Source: Paenibacillus validus NBRC 15382
Lineage (GTDB): Bacteria > Bacillota > Bacilli > Paenibacillales > NBRC-103111
Length of the DNA stretch: 64,000 bases
Reading direction: 5' to 3'
Assembly: GCF_004000985.1 (NCBI RefSeq)
Contig: NZ_BIMH01000025.1
Span: 1-64,000 of the forward strand
In this document: piece after piece, positions 34,349-42,672 of the stretch
Layout of the letters: each line of letters starts with the position of its first letter
Numbering within the stretch: the stretch's first letter is position 1
Translations under genes and position numbers: made by a program
The notes under the pieces: model-generated
Told to the model about the DNA's origin: nothing
The model's input: only the letters and a program-made list of their open reading frames with translations
Database searches by the model: none

Positions 34349-35464
34349 ATGCATCAGGTTGAGACCGGACTTGCGGGGATCATTCGCAATAAGATTGCGG
34401 ACAGCGAAGGCGGCTGGATCCCGTTCAGGGATTTTATGGAGATGGCCTTATACGATCCGAAGTATGGATATTATATGAAGGAACAAGAAAAAATCGGTCG
34501 ATCCGGCGATTTTTACACAGCCTCCTCGGTCGGCGCTTTGCTAGGGGAATGCGTCGCGCACTATACGATTGGCGCGGCGAAGTCAATGGATCGAGGAGCG
34601 GCGCTGCAATTTGTCGAGTGGGGCGGGGGGGACGGCCGGTTTGCGCGGCAGTTTCTCGACGCATTGAAGGAAGCGGATGCCTCGGTGTACAGACAGGTGA
34701 TGTATACAAGCGTCGAGGCGAGTCCGTACCACCGGCGGCTTCAAACGGAGGCGCTGGCCTCTCATGCCGGTCGCGTGCAATTCATAACGCCGGAAAGCTG
34801 GATGGCTGGAGGGACTTGGGCGCAGGCGATCCTGTTCTCGAACGAGCTGCCGGACGCTTTTCCGGTTCATCGGCTTGTCCGGCGGGCGAAGGGCTGGATG
34901 GAGCTTGGCGTCCGTTACGACGGTGACACGTGCTCGTTCAAGGAAACGGAGCAGCCGGTAAGGAACGAAGAACTGTTGCGTTATATCGAGGCGGAAAATC
35001 TGCCGGAGCGGGAAGGTCAGCGGTTCGAAGCGAGTTTGGACTCGCTTCGCTGGTATGGACAGGCGGCCCGGCGGCTTGCCCCGGGATGCCGCGTGTTGAC
35101 GATCGACTACGGTCATACGCGGGAAGAGCTGCATGCGGCGCATCGGATGAACGGGACGCTGCTTTGTTACCGCGGACATCAGGCGAGCGATACCCCGCTT
35201 GAGCATGTCGGCGAGCAGGATATTACGGCACATGTCAATTTCAGCGCTTTGATGGAGGCGGGCGAGGAAGCAGGGCTGGAAACGGTCGCGTACTTCACAC
35301 AAAAGCAATTTTTGGTCGAGCACGGTATCCTTAACGGGCTGCAGGATCATGACGCCCGTGATCCGTTCTCCCCGGCGGCGCGGCGCAATCGGGCGATCCG
35401 TCAACTGCTGCTGTCGGACCGGATGAGCGAGCTGTTTAAAGTATTGATTCAACAAAAAAGGTGA
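34349..35464 (+). CDS. MidA/NDUFAF7-type SAM-dependent methyltransferase (DUF185)
   Basis: The 371-residue protein has the DUF185 signatures FMEMALYDPKYGYYM, GRSGDFYTASSVG and the SAM motif FVEWGGGDGRFARQ, plus ILFSNELPDAFPVHR and LTIDYGHTREE. Eukaryotic relatives methylate an arginine of complex I; the bacterial substrate is unknown. GAGGCGGTGG precedes ATG 34349. It diverges from the lipoprotein gene. Confidence 0.9.
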   Translation: MHQVETGLAGIIRNKIADSEGGWIPFRDFMEMALYDPKYGYYMKEQEKIGRSGDFYTASSVGALLGECVAHYTIGAAKSMDRGAALQFVEWGGGDGRFARQFLDALKEADASVYRQVMYTSVEASPYHRRLQTEALASHAGRVQFITPESWMAGGTWAQAILFSNELPDAFPVHRLVRRAKGWMELGVRYDGDTCSFKETEQPVRNEELLRYIEAENLPEREGQRFEASLDSLRWYGQAARRLAPGCRVLTIDYGHTREELHAAHRMNGTLLCYRGHQASDTPLEHVGEQDITAHVNFSALMEAGEEAGLETVAYFTQKQFLVEHGILNGLQDHDARDPFSPAARRNRAIRQLLLSDRMSELFKVLIQQKR

Positions 35465-35493
35465 GCCGCAGCTTAGATGCGGTTCACCTTTTT
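35455..35493. terminator. Bidirectional terminator
   Basis: AAAAAGGTGAGCCGCA (35455-35470) pairs with TGCGGTTCACCTTTTT (35478-35493) with one G-U pair. It contains the methyltransferase stop codon and separates it from the convergent DUF2626 gene. Confidence 0.92.
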
Positions 35494-35520
35494 CAAATTC
35501 ATTGCCGAGTCTGGGAGAGA

Positions 35521-35751
35521 TTAAATGGACATTTTGAAGAATGACCAATACGTAACCCCTGAGAACGAGAGAATCATGTAGCCCCAGAAAAGCAATATGT
35601 AGGTGCGTTCGGACAGCTTCAAGTAACCGAGCAGTACGAAAATGGCCGTTTGGGCGAAAAAGAGAAGCGCCATCGGAATAAAGTCGCCGGCTAGAGCCAT
35701 AAGCCCGATCGCCAGTGTCCAGAAGCCGAGTACGCGAAACATGCGATCCAT
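35521..35751 (-). CDS. yqgY: DUF2626 family membrane protein
   Basis: This 76-residue protein has the family start MDRMFRVLGFWTLAIGLMAL and the segment LLFFAQTAIFVLLGYLKLSER, with three hydrophobic helices. It resembles B. subtilis YqgY in size and sequence. GAGAGGGGG lies 6-7 bases before the ATG. It has a good promoter and is monocistronic. Function unknown. Confidence 0.85.
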   Translation of the reverse strand: MDRMFRVLGFWTLAIGLMALAGDFIPMALLFFAQTAIFVLLGYLKLSERTYILLFWGYMILSFSGVTYWSFFKMSI

Positions 35752-35804
35752 TGTGCATCCCCCTCTCTAAGCTCACAATTCAAAAACTAACATTACTATC
35801 CAAC

Positions 35805-35833
35805 ATTATAGCGAAAGCTGTCTAACGTGTAAA
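35805..35833 (-). promoter_or_regulatory. Promoter of the DUF2626 gene
   Basis: On the minus strand TTTACA (35828-35833), 17-base spacer, TATAAT (35805-35810). The rest of the 301-base gap up to 36052 shows no clear sigma-A promoter or hairpin for the plus-strand regulator gene. Confidence 0.78.
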
Positions 35834-36052
35834 CGCCCAATCGGTGACGAATTTAAGTCAATTTTACGATCGGTGTATATATGTTAACCCTTTTGCAAGG
35901 AAACATGTATGACTGCTTGTAAAAATGGCAATACAAAATACTAGAAAAGTATTCTATGAACTCTACCATGGGCATAGAGATAAGGTAATGCAACATGTTC
36001 AGCACGACCATCATAGATGGATGAAACCCCAGGGGTTAGGAGGACTGCTTCA

Positions 36053-36697
36053 ATGACCGCAATTCGACAAGATGCATGGAGCGATGAAGACGACTTAATT
36101 TTAGCGGAGGTGACATTGCGTCATATTCGTGAAGGAAGTACGCAGCTTTCCGCGTTTGAAGAAGTAGGGGAAAAAATAGGTAGAACCGCAGCGGCTTGCG
36201 GCTTTCGCTGGAATAGTTTCGTTCGTAAAAAGTATGAAGCGGCGATACAAATAGCGAAAGCGCAGCGTCAGAAGCGTAACCAGCAGCGCAAGCACGCGAA
36301 TGCGTTCGCAAGCGTATCCGGCGGCGTTGGGGTCATAACCGATTCGTCAAGCGTACGGACGGACGGAATCGTCGAAGAGCTTTCGATCGACGCAGTGATC
36401 CGCTTTTTACGGCAGTGGAAGGGCAGCTATCAAGAGATGGTGCGCCATTTGCGTCAGCTGGAGAAGGAATTGAACGACAAGCAGGATGAATTGGAGCGTT
36501 TGCGGAGCGAGAATGAGGAACTGAACAAGCAAGTTAGCGACGTTTCTACCGATTACCGGGTCGTGAACGACGATTATAAAGCGCTTATACAAATCATGGA
36601 TCGGGCGCGGAAGCTGGCCTTTCTCGTGGAAGAAGACGAGGAGACGAAGGCGCGCTTTAAGATGGATGAGAATGGAAACCTGGAACGTATTGAATGA
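36053..36697 (+). CDS. ylbO: RsfA/GerR family sporulation transcriptional regulator
   Basis: The 214-residue protein has an N-terminal Myb/SANT-like DNA-binding domain (AWSDEDDLILAEVTLRHI ... FRWNSFVRKKY), a Ser/Val linker and a C-terminal coiled coil (about 125-175), the RsfA-family layout. Its place two genes before a ketopantoate reductase-like gene matches B. subtilis ylbO (gerR), a sigma-E-dependent regulator of mother-cell genes, rather than rsfA itself; that choice is from synteny. TTAGGAGGA precedes ATG 36053. Confidence 0.88.
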   Translation: MTAIRQDAWSDEDDLILAEVTLRHIREGSTQLSAFEEVGEKIGRTAAACGFRWNSFVRKKYEAAIQIAKAQRQKRNQQRKHANAFASVSGGVGVITDSSSVRTDGIVEELSIDAVIRFLRQWKGSYQEMVRHLRQLEKELNDKQDELERLRSENEELNKQVSDVSTDYRVVNDDYKALIQIMDRARKLAFLVEEDEETKARFKMDENGNLERIE

Positions 36698-36720
36698 TAA
36701 TGTCTGACTGCGAGAAAACG

Positions 36721-36774
36721 AAGCCTCCTCTTGGTATGCCGGATCATGGTGCCGGAACCGAACGGAGGTTTTTG
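36721..36774 (+). terminator. Terminator after the RsfA/GerR-family gene
   Basis: AAGCCTCC (36721-36728) pairs with GGAGGTTT from 36764, with an inner GGT/ACC and CCGG helix, followed by further T residues. One G-U pair is needed. Confidence 0.65.
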
Positions 36775-36886
36775 TGCTTTCGGCAGAGCGGACCTGATGC
36801 GGGGCGAGAACCTTCGACCGGACCTGGCTTTTATGGTAGAGTTGGGAGAAGAAGTTCGAGAAACCCGATAAGGAAGTGACGTTCGT

Positions 36887-37888
36887 TTGGGTCGATACAC
36901 CATTGTTGGCGCAGGAGCGCTCGGGATATTGTTTGCCGCTAAATTGACGGCCGGGGGTTACAGGACCGAGCTGGTCGTGCGGCGGGAGGAACAACGACAG
37001 CGGCTGGCGCAAGAGGGGATCACGCTGGGCCGCGAAGGTGAAGCGCCGCTTCGCGTCTTCCCGGACGTGACCCGGATCGATGAGCCGGATGCAGGCAGCC
37101 GCGGCGTCGCAGAAGCGCCTGAGCTGCATTATATCGTCCTGACCGTTAAACAGACGGACATCACCGTTCAGCTGGCCGAGAACTTGAGAAGCCGTATGGG
37201 GCCGATGTCGTGGGTCGTTTGCTTGCAGAACGGAATCGGCCACGCCGAGACGCTGGCGACGCATATCCCGGCCGGCCGGCTGCTTCTAGCCGTTACGACC
37301 GAAGCCGCGCTGAAGCGGTCGGATACCGCGGCAGACCATACCGGTCAAGGCGAAACCTGGGCAGGGCCTTGGACGCCGGATTCATCCCGATTTCAGGATG
37401 TGTCGGGGACGGAGCGTTCATTAAGGGAAAAAACACAAAAAAATCTGGCAATAGAGCTCGAATCGGCAGGATTTCGTACCTTTCTGTCGAATGACATCAC
37501 TAGCCGCATTTGGCAAAAACTGCTGATCAATGCCGTCGTTAATCCGTTGACTGCTATTCTGCACGTGCGCAACGGCGAACTTTTGCAAACTTCCGGGCTG
37601 CAGGATTACATGCGCGATTTGCTGGCGGAAGGCGAGAAGGTTGCCGCCGCGCTGGGAATTCAGTTGGAATCAGGACTCTGGGAGCGTCTGCTTCAAGTTT
37701 GCAGGCTAACGGCGACTAACCGTTCATCTATGCTGCAGGACATACTGGCCGGAAGGCGGACGGAGATCGAAGCCATTAACGGAAGCCTGATCCGGAAGGG
37801 TGAGGACCTCGGGCTTGACATGACGGTTCACAAGAGCGTCTATCGACTTGTGAAGGCGTTGGAGGAGCGGAATTCGGCAAACGGCTGA
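36887..37888 (+). CDS. ylbQ: Ketopantoate reductase family oxidoreductase (YlbQ/PanE)
   Basis: The 333-residue protein has an N-terminal Rossmann fold (YTIVGAGALGILFAAKL), the ApbA/PanE motif LLINAVVNPLTAIL and a helical C-terminal domain. It reduces 2-dehydropantoate to pantoate with NADPH if it is the true PanE, or acts on a related substrate. TTG 36887 is the start, with AAGGAAGTGA upstream and the dinucleotide fold immediately after. A loop of about 35 residues (roughly 145-180) is longer than in typical PanE. Confidence 0.86.
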   Translation: MGRYTIVGAGALGILFAAKLTAGGYRTELVVRREEQRQRLAQEGITLGREGEAPLRVFPDVTRIDEPDAGSRGVAEAPELHYIVLTVKQTDITVQLAENLRSRMGPMSWVVCLQNGIGHAETLATHIPAGRLLLAVTTEAALKRSDTAADHTGQGETWAGPWTPDSSRFQDVSGTERSLREKTQKNLAIELESAGFRTFLSNDITSRIWQKLLINAVVNPLTAILHVRNGELLQTSGLQDYMRDLLAEGEKVAAALGIQLESGLWERLLQVCRLTATNRSSMLQDILAGRRTEIEAINGSLIRKGEDLGLDMTVHKSVYRLVKALEERNSANG

Positions 37889-37915
37889 ACCATTTCGTTC
37901 GAATCGGGTGATGTC

Positions 37916-38311
37916 ATGAATGTACTGATCGGTTGGCTTCATCAGCTCTATATGCTGCTTGCTCTTGTTCCTTTCGTAGCTTTTTTCATCGTCTGGACGA
38001 TTGCCTATTGGGTCAGCCGGGATAAGCGGAAGGCCACGCACCTTAGTATGGACATCACAACGCTGTTTCTTATCGGATCCGTCGCCTTCATGAGCCGCAA
38101 TTTGTTCGGTTCCGGGATGCTGTCGTGGACGATCGTGCTTCTGTTTCTGGTTGCCGCGGGTTTGCTCGGAAATTTACAAAACCGCCTCAAGGGCCGGATC
38201 GATATGATGAAGATCGCCCGTACGCTGGGAAGATTCGGGTTCCTTGTGCTAACGGCTTGTTACGTATTGCTGCTTGTAGTGGGAATAGGAAAGTATATGT
38301 TTGAGCCTTAG
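37916..38311 (+). CDS. DUF3397 family membrane protein
   Basis: This 131-residue protein has four hydrophobic helices (about 10-35, 45-60, 68-88 and 107-125), with HQLYMLLALVPFVAFF at the start, typical of DUF3397. It lies 28 bases after ylbQ and 13 before the ComFB-like gene, so the three form an operon. ATG 37916 follows GGGTGATGTC, a weak ribosome site. Function unknown. Confidence 0.82.
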   Translation: MNVLIGWLHQLYMLLALVPFVAFFIVWTIAYWVSRDKRKATHLSMDITTLFLIGSVAFMSRNLFGSGMLSWTIVLLFLVAAGLLGNLQNRLKGRIDMMKIARTLGRFGFLVLTACYVLLLVVGIGKYMFEP

Positions 38312-38324
38312 GAGGAGAAGACGT

Positions 38325-38600
38325 TTGAACGTACATAATTTGATGGAGGATGTTGTGAAAGCGTGTCTAAAAGATTTAATGCTGCACCAAGAGCAATTGT
38401 CCGCTTTGGACGAGAAGTCCCAGAGCGACATTATGGCCATCGCGCTGAATCGGCTGCCCGCGAAGTACGTCTCAACCGCTAGGGGCGAAGTGATTGCCAA
38501 GGCCCAGATGGGGATGCAGGCCGAAACCGACGTTTACCGCGAATTGTCCTATGCGATCGATAAGGTGTTGAACTCGGTGCGCAAGTTGGATTTATCTTAA
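38325..38600 (+). CDS. ComFB family protein
   Basis: The 91-residue helical protein matches late competence ComFB proteins: NLMEDVVKACLKDLM at the start and ALNRLPAKYVSTARGEVIAKAQM in the middle. TTG 38325 has TTAGGAGGAG with 7-8 base spacing; an ATG at 38301 has none. No comFA or comFC is adjacent, so a role in DNA uptake is not implied; some family members bind c-di-GMP. A terminator follows. Confidence 0.82.
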   Translation: MNVHNLMEDVVKACLKDLMLHQEQLSALDEKSQSDIMAIALNRLPAKYVSTARGEVIAKAQMGMQAETDVYRELSYAIDKVLNSVRKLDLS

Positions 38601-38629
38601 ATGTTGCGAATAAAATAGTACCTGATTTG

Positions 38630-38658
38630 AGAGCCTATGACATAGGCTCTTTTTTTTC
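38630..38658 (+). terminator. Rho-independent terminator after the ComFB-like gene
   Basis: AGAGCCTAT (38630-38638) pairs perfectly with ATAGGCTCT (38642-38650), followed by a run of eight T. Confidence 0.95.
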
Positions 38659-38902
38659 AGGAAACAGGGAAGCTGCCGCGTTTTTTTGTGCGGCTACATC
38701 ATCTAATAATTAACCAATGTTAAATAATAGTACTAGAATTTATTGACCAATGGATGTATAATTTCTATCTGGCAACGATTACAGCTATTTACAATTGGAA
38801 AGATAATAAATTCAATGAATAAATACAGGATAATATTACTTTGGTTGGAATTCTGGACTAGTTCGTAATTAACATATAATTACATATTTGAGGAGGATGT
38901 CT
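38659..38902 (+). promoter_or_regulatory. AT-rich regulatory region upstream of oppA
   Basis: This non-coding stretch is much richer in A+T than its surroundings. It holds a TATAAT near 38757 with a weak -35, another TATAAT near 38875, an inverted repeat TTAAC-CAAT-GTTAA (38710-38723), and GATAATATT (38829-38837), which fits the ScoC consensus RATANTATY. Which promoter is used cannot be decided from sequence. Confidence 0.5.
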
Positions 38903-40570
38903 ATGAAGTTGAATAAACTTCTAGTCTTGGCGACTGTAACGGCCGTGCTTGGCGCTACGGTTGCGGGATGTTCAGGCAATGCCAACAATGACCAAGCGGG
39001 GGGTGCTGCAACAGAACCCGGAAAAGCGTCGGCGCAAGAAATTCGAATCAATTTATCGGCCGAACCGCCAGCTTTAGATAGCTCGATTGCAACGACAAAC
39101 CCGACCTTCACGATCATCAATGCGATCAATGAAGGTTTGTATCGTCTTAACGGGGAAGGCAAGCCGGAGCCGGCGCTAGCTAAAGAGCTGCCGAGCATTT
39201 CTCCGGACGGTCTGGTGTACACGATCACGCTGCGTGACGGTTTGAAATGGGCAGACGGCTCGCCGCTGACCGCAAATGACTTCGTGTGGGCCTACCAACG
39301 CACCCTGGATCCGGCCACGAAAGCGAAATACGCATCGATGCTTGCCTGGATTAAAGGCGGAACAGCTTTGAATACAGCGAAGCCGGAAGAAGTCGAAGCC
39401 AGGAAAGCGGAGCTCGGCGTGAAGGCGAAGGACGATAGAACGCTTGAAATCACCTTGGAGCGTCCGGTCGCGTTCTTCACCGATCAATTGTCCATGCCGA
39501 TCTTCTTCCCGCAGAAAGCGGACTTCGTGAAAACGCAAGGCGACAAATACGGCGCGGATGCGGACAAGGTAATCGGCGCAGGTCCGTTCAAGCTGGAAAA
39601 GTGGGATCATGAGCAGCAGCTCGTCATGGTCAAAAACGAAAATTATTGGGACGCCGCTAACGTGAAGTTGACCAAAGTTACCGTTAACGTCGTCAAAGAC
39701 CCGAATACGGCTCTGAATATGTTTGAGACGGATCAAGTTGACCTGACGGAACTTAAAGGCGATCAATTCCAAATGTATCAGGGCAAGCCGGAATTGACGC
39801 TGAAAAAGGAATTTGTTACCAGCTATATCATGTTCCATAACAACAAAGTGCCGGCGTTTGCTAACGCAAAAATACGTAAAGCGCTCGGCATGGCCGTAGA
39901 CCGCAAAGCGTTGAATGAAGTTGTGCTTGGCGGCGCCTCGATCCCTTCCACCGGTTTGGTGCCGGGAACAGTGATGGACGGCAACAAGCAAGAGTTCCGT
40001 AAAGTAGCGGGCGATACGCAGTTTGCGTACGACGTGGCAGCTGCGAAGGCGCTGCTTGCCGAAGGTTTGCAGGAACTGAACATGACGTCATTGCCGAAGT
40101 TCAAGCTGACTTCCGACGATACGGAAACGGCTAAGAAAACGATCGAGTTTGTTCAAGCGCAATGGAAACAAAATCTGGGAGTCGAAGTGGACGGCGAACC
40201 GCTGCCATTCGCACTTCGCGTGAAAAATATGCAGGAGAACAACTTTGACGCGTTGATCGCTTTGTGGGGCGCGGACTATAACGACCCGATGACGTTCCTT
40301 AACATGTGGATGTCCGATAACAAGTCTTTTAACTACGTGCAGTACAACAACAAAGCTTACGATGATCTGGTCAAAGCGGCCGACAAAGAGGTTGACTTGG
40401 CGAAACGTTCCCAAATGCTCGTTGACGCCGAGAAAATGTTGATGAACGACGCACCGGTCGCCCCGCTCTACTTCCGTACGCGTCCGTACGCGAAGAAAGT
40501 GAATGTCGACGGTTTGATTCTGCCGGCGATGTCCAAAGAGTGGGAATTAAAATGGGTTTCTATCAAGTGA
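38903..40570 (+). CDS. oppA: Oligopeptide ABC transporter substrate-binding lipoprotein OppA
   Basis: The 555-residue SBP family 5 protein has a lipoprotein signal (lipobox VAGC), the cluster C motif DGLVYTITLRDGLKWADGSPL and GAGPFKLEKW. It binds extracellular oligopeptides and delivers them to OppBC. AGGAGG lies 6 bases before ATG 38903. It is first in a complete oppABCDF operon. In B. subtilis this system imports peptides for nutrition and for competence and sporulation signalling; the latter role here is inference. Confidence 0.95.
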   Translation: MKLNKLLVLATVTAVLGATVAGCSGNANNDQAGGAATEPGKASAQEIRINLSAEPPALDSSIATTNPTFTIINAINEGLYRLNGEGKPEPALAKELPSISPDGLVYTITLRDGLKWADGSPLTANDFVWAYQRTLDPATKAKYASMLAWIKGGTALNTAKPEEVEARKAELGVKAKDDRTLEITLERPVAFFTDQLSMPIFFPQKADFVKTQGDKYGADADKVIGAGPFKLEKWDHEQQLVMVKNENYWDAANVKLTKVTVNVVKDPNTALNMFETDQVDLTELKGDQFQMYQGKPELTLKKEFVTSYIMFHNNKVPAFANAKIRKALGMAVDRKALNEVVLGGASIPSTGLVPGTVMDGNKQEFRKVAGDTQFAYDVAAAKALLAEGLQELNMTSLPKFKLTSDDTETAKKTIEFVQAQWKQNLGVEVDGEPLPFALRVKNMQENNFDALIALWGADYNDPMTFLNMWMSDNKSFNYVQYNNKAYDDLVKAADKEVDLAKRSQMLVDAEKMLMNDAPVAPLYFRTRPYAKKVNVDGLILPAMSKEWELKWVSIK

Positions 40571-40602
40571 TTTTATATTAATCGAGGCTGATTCGATGCA
40601 AG

Positions 40603-40642
40603 AGGGGGCCGTTCTGCTTATGAAGAACGGCCTCGATTTTTC
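40603..40642 (+). terminator. Partial terminator after oppA
   Basis: GGCCGTTCT (40607-40615) pairs with AGAACGGCC (40624-40632), extended by GA/TC, followed by TCGATTTTTCTTTT. It probably ends a fraction of transcripts after oppA and lets the rest continue into oppB. Confidence 0.8.
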
Positions 40643-40682
40643 TTTTGGACCGCTGGCGACAGGTAAGGACGGCGGTTGCGCG

Positions 40683-40738
40683 GAACTGCTTCGCAAACAT
40701 AGTCCATGGTGTTGTCTACTATGCTTGCGAAGCAGTTC
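40683..40738 (+). repeat. Long inverted repeat between oppA and oppB
   Basis: GAACTGCTTCGCAAACATAGT (40683-40703 region) pairs with 40718-40738 at 20 of 21 positions, the single mismatch being A40697, leaving a 14-base loop. No T tract follows directly. It may stabilise the oppA mRNA 3' end or be an RNase processing site. Confidence 0.85.
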
Positions 40739-40794
40739 GGCTGATTCGGCCGCGCTGTGCGCAATTGTTTTTTTACTAGTTTAGGAGGTGTGCC

Positions 40795-41730
40795 ATGCTT
40801 CGTTACTTGCTACGACGTCTGGTGTATATGGTGGTAACCTTATGGCTCATTGTGACATTCACATTCGTGTTGATGAAAAATTTGCCGGGGGACCCGTTTG
40901 GCGAAGACTCGCAGAAAATGACCGTTGAGCAGCGTCAGATCCTGTATGCCCAATACGGTCTCGACCAGCCGATCTGGAATCAGTACCTCAAATATATGAA
41001 CAACGTCATTCACGGCGATCTGGGTGTTTCGTTCCAGTTTCCTACGCGTAAAGTGACGGATATTATTCAACAAGCATTCCCGGCCTCGCTCGAGCTTGGA
41101 ATGTGGGCGCTGCTGATCGCTATTGTCGTCGGTCTTATTCTCGGTATTGTTGCATCGTTAAATCATAACAAGGGGCTGGACGTGGCGGCGATGTTTACGG
41201 CTATCGTCGGGATTTCGATTCCTTCCTTCGTGCTCGGACCACTGCTCTCCTATTTCGTTGGCGTGAAGCTCGGCTGGCTGCCGCCGGGCATGTGGACAGG
41301 GCCTTCGTCCAGGGTACTGCCCGCCATCGCGTTATCGTTCGGTACCATTGCCATCCTGGCCCGGCTTATGCGAACGTCGATGCTCGACGTGCTGAATCAA
41401 GACTACATTAAGACGGCGCGGGCCAAAGGATTATCCTCGCCTTCGATTGTGGTGAAGCATACGGTCCGGAATGCGATTTTGCCGGTCATTACGGTGCTCG
41501 GTCCCGTATTCGTTAACCTGATTACAGGTACGCTGGTCGTGGAGCAAATTTTTGTTGTGCCGGGTCTCGGCAAGCATTTCGTCCAGTCGATTTATTCCAA
41601 TGACTACACGATGATTACGGGTTTGACGATTTTCTATGCGTTTATTCTCGTCGTGGTGCTGTTTATTACCGATGTGCTCTATGGGCTTGTCGATCCGCGG
41701 ATACGCTTGGCGAAGGGAGGAAGCAAATGA
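40795..41730 (+). CDS. oppB: Oligopeptide ABC transporter permease OppB
   Basis: The 311-residue permease has six membrane helices, the typical start LRYLLRRLVYMVVTLWLIVT and the EAA loop DYIKTARAKGLSSPSIVVKH that contacts the ATPases. TTTAGGAGG precedes ATG 40795, and its TGA overlaps the oppC ATG. It forms the channel with OppC. Confidence 0.96.
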   Translation: MLRYLLRRLVYMVVTLWLIVTFTFVLMKNLPGDPFGEDSQKMTVEQRQILYAQYGLDQPIWNQYLKYMNNVIHGDLGVSFQFPTRKVTDIIQQAFPASLELGMWALLIAIVVGLILGIVASLNHNKGLDVAAMFTAIVGISIPSFVLGPLLSYFVGVKLGWLPPGMWTGPSSRVLPAIALSFGTIAILARLMRTSMLDVLNQDYIKTARAKGLSSPSIVVKHTVRNAILPVITVLGPVFVNLITGTLVVEQIFVVPGLGKHFVQSIYSNDYTMITGLTIFYAFILVVVLFITDVLYGLVDPRIRLAKGGSK

Positions 41731-42644
41731 TGGAAATATCCAAAGATCTGTTCCAGCCGGTCGGCAAGGAAGAAGTGAACCGGGAAACGATCGTTCGTCC
41801 GTCGATGACGAATTGGCAGGACGCTTGGCGGCGGTTGAAAAAAAACAAGCTCGCCATGTTCGGCTTGATCACGCTCATCCTTCTGACGCTTCTGTCGATC
41901 TTCGGTCCGATTTTGTCCAAATTCGACTATGCGACGCAAAACTATGATATTAAAAACATGGGGCCTTCGGCCGTCCACTGGTTCGGCACGGACGACTTCG
42001 GAAGGGATTTGTGGGTTCGGGTATGGTGGGGTACGAGGATCTCGCTTGCGATCGGAATTACGGCCGCGCTGCTCGACCTCGTGTTCGGGGTCATTTACGG
42101 CGGAATCTCCGCTTACTACGGGGGCCGCGTCGATGATATTATGCAGCGGTTCATCGAAATTATTTATTCGATCCCATTTCTGTTGATTTCCATTTTGTTG
42201 ATTATCGTGATCGGACCGGGCTTCAAGACGATTATCATTGCCTATGCCATCACCGGCTGGGTGCCTATGGCGAGGCTTGTGCGCGGTCAAGTTTTACAAT
42301 TGAAGGAACAGGAATACGTGCTTGCGGCTCGTACCCTCGGCGCCGGGGGCGCGCGCATTATTATGAAGCATTTGGTGCCGAACGCGCTCGGTTTGATTAT
42401 TGTACAAATTACGTTCATCGTCCCTTCGGCGATTTTCGTTGAAGCGTTCCTCAGTTTTATCGGACTTGGCATCCGGGTTCCGCTGGCATCGTTAGGTTCG
42501 CTGTTGTCCGACGGCGCGAATTCGATTCGCTTGTATCCGCATCGGGTTATTTTCCCGACGCTGCTGTTCAGTTTGATCCTGATGAGCTTCAACCTGCTCG
42601 GCGATGGCCTGCGGGATGCCCTTGATCCGAAGATGCGCAAATAA
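41727..42644 (+). CDS. oppC: Oligopeptide ABC transporter permease OppC
   Basis: The 305-residue permease has a cytoplasmic N-terminal segment of about 50 residues, six helices and the EAA loop YVLAARTLGAGGARIIMKH. The OppC_N region (WRRLKKNKLAMFGLITL) is present. It overlaps oppB by 4 bases and precedes oppD by 28, so all are in one operon. Confidence 0.96.
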   Translation: MMEISKDLFQPVGKEEVNRETIVRPSMTNWQDAWRRLKKNKLAMFGLITLILLTLLSIFGPILSKFDYATQNYDIKNMGPSAVHWFGTDDFGRDLWVRVWWGTRISLAIGITAALLDLVFGVIYGGISAYYGGRVDDIMQRFIEIIYSIPFLLISILLIIVIGPGFKTIIIAYAITGWVPMARLVRGQVLQLKEQEYVLAARTLGAGGARIIMKHLVPNALGLIIVQITFIVPSAIFVEAFLSFIGLGIRVPLASLGSLLSDGANSIRLYPHRVIFPTLLFSLILMSFNLLGDGLRDALDPKMRK

Positions 42645-42672
42645 GCAGTCAGTTATTCGGAGGTGACAATTC

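Noticed and set aside
35949-35979. Sigma-F-like GTATT-N16-GGGCATAGAG before the RsfA/GerR-family gene
   Set aside because: Two key -10 positions mismatch, and synteny suggests gerR, which is sigma-E dependent in B. subtilis.
40596-40784. Open frame of 62 codons between oppA and oppB
   Set aside because: It is made of the two hairpins, has no good ribosome site and encodes an unnatural Cys/Ser/Leu-rich sequence.
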